NCBI RefSeq assembly: GCF_947498805.1 | Contig: NZ_CANMLT010000001.1 | Location: 310,001-374,000, forward strand | Source of the DNA: an uncultured Tenacibaculum sp. | Lineage (GTDB): Bacteria; Bacteroidota; Bacteroidia; Flavobacteriales; Flavobacteriaceae | DNA length: 64,000 nucleotides | Direction: 5' to 3' | Shown here: piece after piece, positions 24,827 to 32,945 of the stretch | Position numbering within the stretch: the first letter of the stretch is position 1 | Layout of the letters: each line of letters opens with the position of its first letter | Notes under the pieces: model-generated | The model's database searches: none | The model's input: the letters and a program-made list of their open reading frames with translations, nothing else | Told to the model about the DNA's origin: nothing | Made by a program: the position numbers and the translations under genes

Positions 24827-25882
24827 TTATTTATTAAAGAATTTTGCTACTGCATCGGTTGATGCTTTTACCGCTTCTGGTTTGTAGTAGAAATCTACAT
24901 GACTAAACTCATCAAATGCTATCGTCGTGTTATCATTAGTAAGTTTTGCTATAAACTGCGTAGAGCAAGGAGCAGTAGATGCATTGGTACCATATATCAC
25001 TAAACTAGGTTGTACAATTTTATCAGCATAAGCTTCCCCGATAGAAATTAATGACTGCATCGCTTGGTCAGCAATATGTATGTTTGAAGCGTTTTTAACA
25101 GTTCCTGGACCTTTTACACCATCTTTTCCGTAGTAACTATAGGTTTCTCCTGCCATTGCCGGATAAGCTGCTGCTGCAACAAAATCCTCTTTTGTCATCT
25201 CATCGTCCAATCCAAATGGAGCGTGATAATCGGGTTTCCCAGTTTCATATTGCTTTTGCTTAGACGCATTAGCAGCTGTTATCATAGGGTTGGTAACTTC
25301 TTTCCCTAACCATTGAAAACCATCTGCTGCCATCATACCAGAAACCATGGCAATTTTCTTCATTCTATGGTCGGTAACTGCAGCCGATGCGATGATAGAA
25401 CCACCCTGGCAAACGCCTAACCCATTAATCTCTTCTACAAATGGTAACGTTCCTAAATAAGATACCGCGTCCCAAGTGTTTTCTATTAATCTAAACATAT
25501 ATCTAGATTTTTTATGCTCTCCTGGTAATGCTGGAGAATCTCCCATTCCTAGATAATCAAACCCTAAGAATACAAAACCTCTTGCTGCCATTTCAGGTCC
25601 ATAGGTTGCCATAACCTGTCCCTTAACTTGTGGAAACGGACTCGCACTTACAATTGCTTTATACTTTTTGTTTGGGTTAAACCCTTCTGGTAGATATAAA
25701 TCACCTGCTAATTGTACCCCAAATGATGTGAATGTTATACTGTTTTTTCCTGCCTTTAAATTTTTCATGGTATTCGTTGTTTTATGTATTATGGTATTGT
25801 CTGTTATACTTTTTTGCTCTTGGTTTTGCTTACAGCTTGTAGCAAGAGCAATGATGCTAAATATTGCTATAATTTGTTTCAT
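24827..25882 (-). CDS. Alpha/beta hydrolase lipoprotein with a cysteine nucleophile elbow
   Basis: A 351-residue lipoprotein (signal to C17, ALATSC) with an alpha/beta-hydrolase fold. The nucleophile elbow is GVCQGG with C158 in place of serine, as in dienelactone hydrolase, and the likely catalytic histidine is in FSHVDFYY near the end. The N-terminal strand region (NSITFTSFGVQLAGDLYLPEGF) matches the paralogue at 17500. It is probably secreted to the periplasm or cell surface. Directly upstream lie a TAAATTTG-type -7 element (minus strand, 25911-25918) and a 21-bp-period direct repeat, suggesting AraC-type activation. Confidence 0.85.
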   Translation of the reverse strand: MKQIIAIFSIIALATSCKQNQEQKSITDNTIIHKTTNTMKNLKAGKNSITFTSFGVQLAGDLYLPEGFNPNKKYKAIVSASPFPQVKGQVMATYGPEMAARGFVFLGFDYLGMGDSPALPGEHKKSRYMFRLIENTWDAVSYLGTLPFVEEINGLGVCQGGSIIASAAVTDHRMKKIAMVSGMMAADGFQWLGKEVTNPMITAANASKQKQYETGKPDYHAPFGLDDEMTKEDFVAAAAYPAMAGETYSYYGKDGVKGPGTVKNASNIHIADQAMQSLISIGEAYADKIVQPSLVIYGTNASTAPCSTQFIAKLTNDNTTIAFDEFSHVDFYYKPEAVKASTDAVAKFFNK

Positions 25883-25910
25883 TCTTTTTGATTGTTAATG
25901 AATTACAGTG

Positions 25911-25975
25911 CAAATTTAGAATACCGAATACCTTCAAAAATTATACATTTTGGTAACAGACTTATACATTTTGGT
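25911..25975 (-). promoter_or_regulatory. Hydrolase promoter with tandem AraC-type operator
   Basis: Two perfect 14-bp direct repeats (ACCAAAATGTATAA on the minus strand) occupy 25962-25975 and 25941-25954, with a period of 21 bp, two helical turns. Toward the gene there is a TTG at 25935-25937 and TAAATTTG at 25911-25918, matching the Bacteroidota -33/-7 pattern although the spacer (16 bp) is short. Tandem direct repeats just upstream of -33 are typical of activating AraC-family sites. Confidence 0.65.
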
Positions 25976-26012
25976 TTTTATATATAAGTTATAGAAAACA
26001 GGATGGTTTGAA

Positions 26013-26360
26013 TTAAATAGGAGCTTCTTGTGTTTGTTGTTTTACAACAAAATCTCCCCAGTTAGCAATCGCCTGTAACAATGGAACTAAGGTTTTACCG
26101 AGATTGGTTAAAGAGTACTCTACCTTTAAAGGTGGTTTAGTAGTGTAGACTTTTCTACTAATAATACCATCTTCTTCTAAAGCTTTTAGTTGTAAGCTTA
26201 AAGTACGCTCTGTAGCAGTGGGCATTTTTTTACGCAATTCATTATAACGCAATGATCCATCTATTAAATAATATAAAATGACCGTTTTCCATTTCCCCCC
26301 AATAACTCCCATAGTTAAGCTTGTACAACAAGGATATTCTTTGCCTTTGAATTGATGCAT
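26013..26360 (-). CDS. HxlR-family transcriptional regulator
   Basis: A 115-residue winged-helix regulator of the HxlR/YodB family. It begins MHQFKGKEYPCC and continues MGVIGGKWKTVILYYLIDG, LRYNELRKKMPTATERTLSLQLK, the recognition-helix region of the family. C11 and C12 sit where YodB, HypR and related regulators have their redox- or electrophile-sensing cysteine. It is divergent from a five-gene oxidoreductase operon and separated from it by 111 bp. That region contains a perfect palindrome at 26439-26457, the probable operator. Confidence 0.92.
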   Translation of the reverse strand: MHQFKGKEYPCCTSLTMGVIGGKWKTVILYYLIDGSLRYNELRKKMPTATERTLSLQLKALEEDGIISRKVYTTKPPLKVEYSLTNLGKTLVPLLQAIANWGDFVVKQQTQEAPI

Positions 26361-26406
26361 AATGTTAATTTTTCGTAAAAATGAATACTATCATTTTTGA
26401 CCGTTA

Positions 26407-26437
26407 TTGTATGACTACAAAACTATACTTAATTTTG
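26407..26437 (+). promoter_or_regulatory. Vegetative promoter of the HxlR-controlled operon
   Basis: TTG at 26407-26409, 20-bp spacer, TAATTTTG at 26430-26437: a good match to the Bacteroidota primary sigma consensus (TTTG-N19-21-TAnnTTTG). It is 35 bp before the ATG of the DUF1330 gene. Confidence 0.6.
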
Positions 26438-26438
26438 T

Positions 26439-26457
26439 TACTATAAAAATTATAGTA
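26439..26457. promoter_or_regulatory. Palindromic operator, probably for HxlR
   Basis: Perfect inverted repeat TACTATAA-AAA-TTATAGTA directly downstream of the -7 element, where a bound repressor would block initiation. TACT...AGTA palindromes are the kind of site bound by YodB/HypR-type HxlR regulators in Bacillus. Confidence 0.7.
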
Positions 26458-26471
26458 TAAATTATTTAGTT

Positions 26472-26774
26472 ATGAGTTATTATTCAGTATTAGATGTTAC
26501 ACCTACAACTACGGATTGGGTAGAGAGTTATGTTGCTGTTTCTGCAACTATTGTTGCTAAACATGGAGGAAAGTATTTAGCACGTACGGCTTCACATGAG
26601 CAAGTTGAAGGAGATGAACAACCAACTACTTTACGTATCATTTTAGAATGGCCCTCAAAACAAGCTGCTTTAGATTTCATGAATGATCCAGAGTATAAAC
26701 CACATTTAGAAGCACGTACAAAAGGATCTGTAAGCCATCATTATTTAATTGAAAAGAAAGACGATTTAGCGTAA
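26472..26774 (+). CDS. DUF1330 family protein
   Basis: A 100-residue protein with the dimeric alpha/beta-barrel pattern of DUF1330 ([41 protein letters not shown]..., [22 protein letters not shown]). Proteins of this type bind small molecules but have no fixed function. It is the first gene of the operon divergent from hxlR and lies 4 bp before the cupin gene. Its expression is probably derepressed when HxlR is modified (inference). Confidence 0.8.
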   Translation: MSYYSVLDVTPTTTDWVESYVAVSATIVAKHGGKYLARTASHEQVEGDEQPTTLRIILEWPSKQAALDFMNDPEYKPHLEARTKGSVSHHYLIEKKDDLA

Positions 26775-26778
26775 GATT

Positions 26779-27633
26779 ATGAAGATAGTACTGAACTTGT
26801 TTCTGGGATTTATTTTATTGTGTTCATGTAATCATATTGAAAACAAAAAAGATAATGCAGAATCTAACAAAAATGTAAAAACAACAAACAAAGTCATTTT
26901 AAGTTCTGAAATTGTTTGGGAAAAACTTAACCCGCCAAGAGGAAATAAAAGTCCACAAGCAGGAACTATTTGGGGAAATAGAAAGGGAGCAGTACCCACT
27001 GGGTTCTTAGCTAAGTTTGTCGATGGGTTTTCTTCTCCAGAGCATATTCACAATGTAACTTACAGAGCAGTTGTAATCAAAGGTTTGATTCATAATGATG
27101 ATGCTAATGCTGAAAATATGTGGATGCCTAAAGGCTCATTTTGGACACAACCAGCAGGAGAAAAGCATATTACTTCAGCTAAAGGAAAAGAGAATATAGC
27201 ATATGTAGAAATTGATCATGGACCATATTTGGTTAAATCTGTAGCAGAAACATTTGATAATGGTGAACGTCCAGTAAATGTAAGTGCGTCAAATGTGGTT
27301 TGGTTAGATAGTAACAAGACGAATTGGGTTGATTCAAAAAGTAAAGCTCAAATCAGTTTCCTTTGGCAACATGCAAAGACTAAAAATTTGCAAGGATTAT
27401 TTATAAAACTACAAAAAGGCTTTAAGGGAAAATTAAAAAGTAACGGAAAAATTTTTCATTCCATAGTTATTGATGGCGAGTTGAATTATAAAATGCCTAC
27501 TTCGGAGGAGTTAAAAGTACTTGATGAGGGGAGTTATTTTACTTCGGAAGGAGAAGCAGTTCATACAATTTCTAATACTGATCAAGTAATCTTATATATA
27601 AGAACTGATGGAATGCTAAAAGTTGAAGAATAA
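26779..27633 (+). CDS. DUF4437-type double-cupin lipoprotein
   Basis: A 284-residue protein with a lipoprotein signal ([18 protein letters not shown]17) and two cupin-like halves: about 50-150 ([37 protein letters not shown]) and 165-284 ([31 protein letters not shown]). Histidines in HIHN and EKHIT can bind a metal. The DUF4437 assignment is from layout. It is the second gene of the HxlR-linked operon and probably detoxifies or binds an electrophile outside the cytoplasm (inference). Confidence 0.75.
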   Translation: MKIVLNLFLGFILLCSCNHIENKKDNAESNKNVKTTNKVILSSEIVWEKLNPPRGNKSPQAGTIWGNRKGAVPTGFLAKFVDGFSSPEHIHNVTYRAVVIKGLIHNDDANAENMWMPKGSFWTQPAGEKHITSAKGKENIAYVEIDHGPYLVKSVAETFDNGERPVNVSASNVVWLDSNKTNWVDSKSKAQISFLWQHAKTKNLQGLFIKLQKGFKGKLKSNGKIFHSIVIDGELNYKMPTSEELKVLDEGSYFTSEGEAVHTISNTDQVILYIRTDGMLKVEE

Positions 27634-27664
27634 GATAAGGGAGTGTTGAAAATTATTTTTTAAA

Positions 27665-28633
27665 ATGCAATTCGAAGAAATAAATAAAGGGTATAATAAT
27701 GTGTTCCAGTTTGGTAAGCTGAGTATTGGTGTAGTGGTTCCTATTGAAAACTATGGACAGAATCCTATACCAACAATGAAACATCATATTGAACGAGTTC
27801 AATTGATTGAAAGATTAGGGTTTAGAGCATTGTGGGTAAGAGATGTTCCTTTTCATGTACCATCTTTTGGAGATGCTGGTCAAACCTTTGATCCTTTTGC
27901 CTACTTAGGATATTTGGCAGCAGGTACTTCGAATATAGCTTTAGGAGTGGCGAGTATTGCATTGCCTTTACACCATCCATTACACGTAGCTAAATCGGCA
28001 ACCACAATAGATCAACTTTCCGATGGGCGTTTGATTTTAGGGATTGCTTCAGGAGATCGTTTTGATGAGTATCCAGCTATGAATTTCAATCATCAAAAGA
28101 GAGGAGAAGCTTTTCGTCAATCGTATGAATATATTCGAAAGGTTCAAGAGAATTATCCTGTATTAAAGAACAATGCTTTTGGAGAGTTACAGGGACATAT
28201 TGAGGTGTTGCCAAAGGCAGCTGGGCATAAAATCCCCATGTTAGTTACTGGGTTTAGTCAGCAATCATTAGAATGGAATGCAGAGTTTGGAGACGGCTGG
28301 ATGTATTATCCAAGAAATCTATTACAACAACAATATACTATTGCAGAATGGAGAGAAATGATTCCTCAAAATTATAGTAAACCCTTTATGCAACCGCTCT
28401 ATATAGACCTTCAAGAAGATGATGATTTTAAACCCCAACCAATTCATTTAGGGTTTAAGATTGGAGCAAATTATTTGGTAGAATATTTCCAGCAATTAGA
28501 AGAGATAGGGGTAAATCACGTAGCATTAAACCTTAGGTTTAATACCCATAAAATTGAAGATACCTTAGAACGATTGGCTGAAAAAGTATTACCCAAGTTT
28601 CATTCAGAAAAAACAATAAAAATAACACAATGA
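27665..28633 (+). CDS. LLM class (luciferase-like) flavin-dependent oxidoreductase
   Basis: A 322-residue TIM-barrel protein of the bacterial-luciferase superfamily. Visible family elements are LSIGVVVPIENYG, IERLGFRALWVRDVPFHVP, the segment TIDQLSDGRLILGIASGDR that binds flavin or F420 in relatives, and LVTGFSQQSLEWNAEFGDGWMYYPR. It probably uses FMNH2 supplied by a reductase, possibly the nitroreductase-type protein in the same operon (inference). Its stop overlaps the SDR start (ATGA). Confidence 0.88.
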   Translation: MQFEEINKGYNNVFQFGKLSIGVVVPIENYGQNPIPTMKHHIERVQLIERLGFRALWVRDVPFHVPSFGDAGQTFDPFAYLGYLAAGTSNIALGVASIALPLHHPLHVAKSATTIDQLSDGRLILGIASGDRFDEYPAMNFNHQKRGEAFRQSYEYIRKVQENYPVLKNNAFGELQGHIEVLPKAAGHKIPMLVTGFSQQSLEWNAEFGDGWMYYPRNLLQQQYTIAEWREMIPQNYSKPFMQPLYIDLQEDDDFKPQPIHLGFKIGANYLVEYFQQLEEIGVNHVALNLRFNTHKIEDTLERLAEKVLPKFHSEKTIKITQ

Positions 28634-29436
28634 AAACGATTTTAATCACAGGAAGTACAGATGGTATTGGGAAGTTAGCTGCAATTAAACTCGCAAAAGA
28701 TGGACATACTGTATATATACATGGAAGAAGTTCTGAAAAAGTATCCAATGTCATTTCAGAAATTAAAGAGGTATCAGGAAATATAAATATCGATGGATTT
28801 GTAGCTGATTTTTCTGATCTAGAAGCAGTAAAAAAAATGGCTTCAGAGGTAAAAGAAAGATTGGTGAAACTAGATGTGTTAATTAACAATGCTGGGGTTT
28901 TTAAAAGTAAGATTAATCAAAATGCATATGGAGACATAAGAATGGTAGTTAACTATTTTGCTCCTTACATACTAACCAATGAGTTGTTACCAATATTAGA
29001 AGATGCTGAAACTTCACGTGTTATCAATCTAAGTTCTGCTGCACAAGCACCCGTGAATATCGAAGTTGTAAAAGGAGCTGAGGTGTTGAATGTGAACTCG
29101 GCATATGCCCAAAGTAAATTAGCATTGACAATGTGGACTTTTGATTTAGCTAATAGGGTAAAAAATACTACAGCAATAGCGGTAAATCCAGGATCGCTAT
29201 TGAATACACGAATGGTACAGGAAGCTTTTGGTCAACATTGGAGTTCTGCAGATAAAGGAGCAACTATTTTATATGATTTGGCTGTTGCCTCAATTTATGA
29301 AAAGGAAACAGGAAAATATTTTGATAATGATAAAGGAGATCCAAAAGGAACCTTTGGAGTAGCACATATAGATGCTTATGATAAAGTAAAGATTGAAGAA
29401 TTAATAAAAACAACGAATAAAGTTTTAAACATATGA
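28630..29436 (+). CDS. Short-chain dehydrogenase/reductase
   Basis: A 268-residue classical SDR. The cofactor motif is TGSTDGIG at about residues 7-14, NNAG is present in LINNAGVFKS, and the catalytic serine (NLSSAAQ) and YAQSK (YxxxK) follow at the expected distances. It resembles retinol-dehydrogenase-like SDRs. It overlaps both neighbours by 4 bp, so it is firmly in the HxlR-linked operon. It likely reduces a reactive carbonyl (inference). Confidence 0.9.
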   Translation: MKTILITGSTDGIGKLAAIKLAKDGHTVYIHGRSSEKVSNVISEIKEVSGNINIDGFVADFSDLEAVKKMASEVKERLVKLDVLINNAGVFKSKINQNAYGDIRMVVNYFAPYILTNELLPILEDAETSRVINLSSAAQAPVNIEVVKGAEVLNVNSAYAQSKLALTMWTFDLANRVKNTTAIAVNPGSLLNTRMVQEAFGQHWSSADKGATILYDLAVASIYEKETGKYFDNDKGDPKGTFGVAHIDAYDKVKIEELIKTTNKVLNI

Positions 29437-30086
29437 ATTTAAAAGAAGTATTAAACTGGCGTTATACCACGAAAGAGTTTGACCCATCAAAGAAAATTTC
29501 AGAAGAAGATTTTGAACAAGTAAAGGCCTTATTGCAAATGAGCCCTTCAAGTACAAATTTACAACCTTGGCATTTTGTAATTGCCGGCACAGAAGAAGGA
29601 AAAGCACGTTTCGCAAAATCAACTCAGGGATTTTTCTCATTTAACGAAGCAAAGATTTCAAAGGCCTCTCATGTAGTTGCTTTTTGTGCAAAAACAGATG
29701 TAGATGATACATATATGAAGCATTTATTAGATAAGGAGGATAAAGATGGACGTTATGCTTCTGCTGAATTTAAAGAACAAATGTATGGCGCGAGAAATAT
29801 TTTCGCAGATATTCATCGTTATGATTTAAAGGATTTTCAGCATTGGATGGAAAAGCAAGTATACTTAAATATAGGTAACTTTTTATTGGGTGTAGCTGCA
29901 TTAGGTATTGATGCAACACCAATGGAAGGGTTTGATATGAAGGCATTCGATGAAGAATTTGGGTTAAGAGAAAAAGGGCTTACGGCGGTAACCTTAGTGT
30001 CTTTAGGATATAGAACAGAAACTGATTTTAACGCAAAGTTGCCAAAATCACGTTTATCAGAAAAAGAAATATTCACTACGATATAG
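29433..30086 (+). CDS. nfsB: NfsB-type NAD(P)H-dependent nitroreductase
   Basis: A 217-residue FMN nitroreductase of the NfsB group. MNLKEVLNWRYTTKEFDPSKKIS gives the N-terminal RYTTK FMN-phosphate site, and SPSSTNLQPWHFVIAG and GIDATPMEGFD are characteristic. These homodimeric enzymes reduce nitroaromatics, quinones and flavins. It is the last gene of the five-gene operon and ends at a terminator (30105-30134). With the HxlR regulator it points to a quinone- or electrophile-response unit. Confidence 0.92.
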   Translation: MNLKEVLNWRYTTKEFDPSKKISEEDFEQVKALLQMSPSSTNLQPWHFVIAGTEEGKARFAKSTQGFFSFNEAKISKASHVVAFCAKTDVDDTYMKHLLDKEDKDGRYASAEFKEQMYGARNIFADIHRYDLKDFQHWMEKQVYLNIGNFLLGVAALGIDATPMEGFDMKAFDEEFGLREKGLTAVTLVSLGYRTETDFNAKLPKSRLSEKEIFTTI

Positions 30087-30104
30087 TTGAACAAGATTGT
30101 AAAT

Positions 30105-30134
30105 AAAAGCCTCGCATTTGTGAGGCTTTTTTTA
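30105..30134 (+). terminator. Terminator closing the HxlR-linked operon
   Basis: Stem AAAAGCCTC / GAGGCTTTT with an 8-nt loop and a T run continuing to TTTTTTTA. Confidence 0.88.
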
Positions 30135-30206
30135 TGTGCTTACTTAAACTTGTAAAGTGCAATTAATTAACGATATTTGTGGTTCAACTATTATTAAAAA
30201 CTAATT

Positions 30207-30389
30207 ATGGCAATGAATAAAAATACAGTATTAGGGTGGGCAACCTTGATAATGATACTTATGGGGATTTTACTGGTGTGTTTGGCAGTTTTTAAATATG
30301 ATGAAATTGCAGGATATGGTTTTGGAGCCGTAGGTCTTGGATTTTTTGCAAATGCGTGGGTGTTTAACGCTCTTAAAGGAAGGGTATAA
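30207..30389 (+). CDS. CAL67264-type small membrane protein
   Basis: A 60-residue protein with two hydrophobic segments (about 9-29 and 38-55). The conserved-looking ends MNKNTVLGWATL and GAVGLGFFANAWVFNALKGRV recall a Flavobacteriaceae-specific small membrane family that commonly sits before ettA. It is 18 bp upstream of ettA on the same strand. Function unknown. The call is from memory of the family and its neighbourhood. Confidence 0.8.
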   Translation: MAMNKNTVLGWATLIMILMGILLVCLAVFKYDEIAGYGFGAVGLGFFANAWVFNALKGRV

Positions 30390-30407
30390 CAATTTAAAAG
30401 AATAAAA

Positions 30408-32099
30408 ATGTCAGACGATAAGAAGATTATCTTTTCAATGAATAAGGTTTCTAAAACCTATCAATCAACTGGAAAGCAAGTTTTAAAAGATATCTATTTA
30501 AGTTTTTTCTATGGTGCTAAAATTGGAATTCTTGGTCTTAACGGATCAGGTAAGTCTACCTTATTAAAAATTATTGCAGGTGTAGAAAAGAACTACCATG
30601 GAGATGTAGTTTTTTCTCCAGGATATAAAGTAGGTTATTTAGAGCAAGAACCGCAACTAGACGAAGATAAAACGGTTTTAGAAATAGTAAAAGAAGGTGT
30701 TGCAGAGACGGTAGCAGTGTTAGATGAATACAACAAGATCAACGATATGTTTGGTTTAGAAGAAGTGTATTCTGATGCTGATAAGATGCAAAAATTAATG
30801 GACCGTCAAGCAGAGTTACAGGATAAAATAGACGCCTCTAATGCATGGGAATTAGATACGAAGTTAGAAATAGCAATGGATGCACTTCGTACACCAGATG
30901 GAGACAAGAAAATAGGAGTATTGTCTGGAGGAGAACGTCGTAGAGTGGCATTGTGTAGATTGTTATTACAAGAACCAGAAATCTTATTATTAGATGAGCC
31001 TACCAACCACTTAGATGCAGAATCGGTACACTGGTTAGAGCATCATTTAGCACAATATAAAGGAACTGTTATCGCAGTAACGCACGACCGTTACTTCTTA
31101 GATAATGTAGCAGGTTGGATTTTAGAATTAGATAGAGGAGAAGGAATTCCTTGGAAAGGAAACTATTCTTCTTGGTTAGATCAAAAATCAAAGCGTTTAG
31201 CGCAAGAGAGTAAAACGGCAAGTAAGCGTCAGAAAACATTAGAACGAGAGTTAGAATGGGTACGACAAGGAGCGAAAGGACGTCAAACTAAGCAGAAGGC
31301 TCGTTTAAAGAACTATGATAAATTATTAAATCAAGATCAAAAACAAGCTGAAGAAAAATTAGAAATCTTCATTCCAAACGGTCCGCGTTTAGGAAACAAT
31401 GTAATTGAGGCAACAGGAGTTTCAAAGGCATATGGAGAAAAGTTATTATATGAAAACTTAGAATTTAATCTTCCGCAAGCAGGAATTGTTGGAATAATTG
31501 GACCAAATGGTGCTGGTAAGACTACAATTTTTAGAATGATTATGGGAGAGGAAACTCCAGATGCGGGTACATTCTCAGTTGGAGAAACTGCTAAGATTGC
31601 TTATGTAGATCAATCACATGCTAATATAGATCCGGATAAATCTATATGGGAAAACTTCTCAGAAGGTCAGGATTTAGTAATGATGGGAGGAAAGCAAGTA
31701 AACTCAAGAGCTTACCTAAGTCGTTTTAATTTCTCAGGAAACGAGCAAAATAAAAATGTGTCTACTTTATCAGGAGGAGAGCGTAACAGATTGCATTTAG
31801 CAATGACCTTAAAAGAAGAAGGGAATGTATTGTTATTAGATGAGCCTACGAATGATTTAGATGTAAATACATTACGAGCTTTAGAAGAAGGTTTAGAGAA
31901 CTTTGCAGGGTGTGCAGTAGTAATTTCACACGACCGTTGGTTCTTAGATCGTATTTGTACGCATATTTTAGCCTTTGAAGGAGATTCTCAAGTATATTTC
32001 TTTGAGGGAAGTTTCTCAGAGTATGAAGAGAATAAGAAGAAACGTTTAGGAGGTGATTTAATGCCAAAACGAATCAAATACAAAAAACTAATTAGATAA
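30408..32099 (+). CDS. ettA: Energy-dependent translational throttle protein EttA
   Basis: A 563-residue ABC-F ATPase that binds the ribosomal E site and gates translation according to ATP/ADP. There are two ATP-binding cassettes: Walker A GLNGSGKST (about 45) and GPNGAGKTT (about 365), signatures LSGGERRRVAL and LSGGERNRLHL, and Walker B regions ending LLLDEPTNHLD and LLLDEPTNDLD. The linker between them is basic (KRLAQESKTASKRQKTLERELEWVRQG). No membrane domain is present. The length matches EttA, not the longer Uup. It ends at a strong terminator. Confidence 0.96.
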   Translation: MSDDKKIIFSMNKVSKTYQSTGKQVLKDIYLSFFYGAKIGILGLNGSGKSTLLKIIAGVEKNYHGDVVFSPGYKVGYLEQEPQLDEDKTVLEIVKEGVAETVAVLDEYNKINDMFGLEEVYSDADKMQKLMDRQAELQDKIDASNAWELDTKLEIAMDALRTPDGDKKIGVLSGGERRRVALCRLLLQEPEILLLDEPTNHLDAESVHWLEHHLAQYKGTVIAVTHDRYFLDNVAGWILELDRGEGIPWKGNYSSWLDQKSKRLAQESKTASKRQKTLERELEWVRQGAKGRQTKQKARLKNYDKLLNQDQKQAEEKLEIFIPNGPRLGNNVIEATGVSKAYGEKLLYENLEFNLPQAGIVGIIGPNGAGKTTIFRMIMGEETPDAGTFSVGETAKIAYVDQSHANIDPDKSIWENFSEGQDLVMMGGKQVNSRAYLSRFNFSGNEQNKNVSTLSGGERNRLHLAMTLKEEGNVLLLDEPTNDLDVNTLRALEEGLENFAGCAVVISHDRWFLDRICTHILAFEGDSQVYFFEGSFSEYEENKKKRLGGDLMPKRIKYKKLIR

Positions 32100-32103
32100 A
32101 ATT

Positions 32104-32136
32104 AAAAAAGAGAAGCACAACGCTTCTCTTTTTTTG
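32104..32136 (+). terminator. Terminator after ettA
   Basis: Stem AGAGAAGC / GCTTCTCT extended by A and T runs, 5-nt loop. Near-symmetric, so it may also end the minus-strand peptide gene at 32159. Confidence 0.88.
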
Positions 32137-32158
32137 TCTTTTTAAATTAGAAGGAATA

Positions 32159-32314
32159 TTAAACTCCACCAGACCAATCACACATACAAGTACAAGGTAT
32201 GTACTTTGGACAGTAATTTGGACATTGCACTTCACAATTTCGAATTCCTCCTTTAATTGCTTTTTGTGCAGACTTATCTAAGGTAAGTCCTAAGCTAGAA
32301 ATATTTTTTAACAT
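32159..32314 (-). CDS. Small GG-leader cysteine-rich peptide (RiPP or bacteriocin-like precursor)
   Basis: A 51-residue frame. The first part MLKNISSLGLTLDKSAQKAIKGG has the layout of Bacteroidota double-glycine leader peptides (MLK-N-I-SLG-x-L-x-K...QK-I-x-GG). The rest, from residue 24, is a 28-residue core with six cysteines (RNCEVQC, NYCPKY, PCTCMC) and ends DWSGGV. This is typical of orphan bacteriocin-like or RiPP precursors exported by peptidase-containing ABC transporters. No such transporter or modifying enzyme is adjacent. The call is by pattern; activity is unknown. Confidence 0.65.
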   Translation of the reverse strand: MLKNISSLGLTLDKSAQKAIKGGIRNCEVQCPNYCPKYIPCTCMCDWSGGV

Positions 32315-32473
32315 AGTTAATAGTTTTAAGTAAATCAATATTAGTTTATTTAAAGCTCATAGTTAGGTGAAAAACCGTAAAATAAGTAAGGATATACCTT
32401 TAAAATCTTAATATGCAATTGTGAGGGAATAGGTGATGTTTTAAAAGGGAATAGTTAGAAGTTTTTATAAATG

Positions 32474-32503
32474 AAAAAAAGCTTGTATAAGCAAGCTTTT
32501 TTC
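32474..32503. terminator. Bidirectional hairpin between the peptide gene and tRNA-Ser
   Basis: AAAAAGCTTG / CAAGCTTTTT with a 6-nt loop, A and T runs on both sides. No plus-strand gene ends here, so the unit it terminates is unclear; it may insulate the peptide gene from tRNA transcription. Confidence 0.6.
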
Positions 32504-32514
32504 TTTAATCCCCT

Positions 32515-32543
32515 AAAAAAATCCGAAGCTTAACGCTTCGGAT
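32515..32543 (-). terminator. Terminator of tRNA-Ser
   Basis: On the minus strand, stem ATCCGAAGC / GCTTCGGAT with a 5-nt loop followed by six T, 5 bp after the tRNA 3' end. Confidence 0.85.
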
Positions 32544-32547
32544 GTTG

Positions 32548-32632
32548 CGGAGAAAGAGGGATTCGAACCCCCGGTCCTGTTACAGACAACGGTTTTCAAG
32601 ACCGCCGCATTCGACCACTCTGCCATTTCTCC
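32548..32632 (-). tRNA. tRNA-Ser (anticodon TGA)
   Basis: An 85-nt class II tRNA. The acceptor stem GGAGAAA pairs with TTTCTCC and the discriminator is G. The anticodon loop, between GGT and ACC arms of CGGTCTTGAAAACCG, reads CTTGAAA with anticodon TGA. A long variable arm (TTGTCTGTAACAGGA region) is present, and the T loop GGTTCGAATC is intact. CCA is not encoded. Confidence 0.95.
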
Positions 32633-32945
32633 GGTGCTTATCAGTATTATTATTTCCTGATTGCGGGTGCAAATATATGACCTTTTTTTAGTTTAAAAAA
32701 AGTTTTTCCTGACTTTTTTTAATGATAAAATCATTGAGAATTGTAATTGTTTTAAAGTCAGAGAGTTTTGCTCAAAAATAATTTTAGATTTTTTTGAAAT
32801 AATTTTTAAACCGTGGAAATTTTAAAAAAGAATGCCAGTTTTATGTGTTTTATTCTATGATTTATGATGGTTTTATATTGTATTTAAATGTAGCTTTTGT
32901 TGTAAAATAACTATACCTTCGTTTAAAATTATATTATTATAGGAC
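32633..32945. other. 313-bp intergenic region between tRNA-Ser and aroC
   Basis: AT-rich, with no reading frame that I would call. It holds the tRNA promoter: on the minus strand TATATTTG at 32670-32677 (a perfect TAnnTTTG -7 box), 38 bp from the tRNA 5' end. For aroC, TATACCTTCG-like sequence occurs near 32923, but I found no convincing -33. The middle part (32700-32850) is poly-A/T rich without a clear hairpin. Confidence 0.5.
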
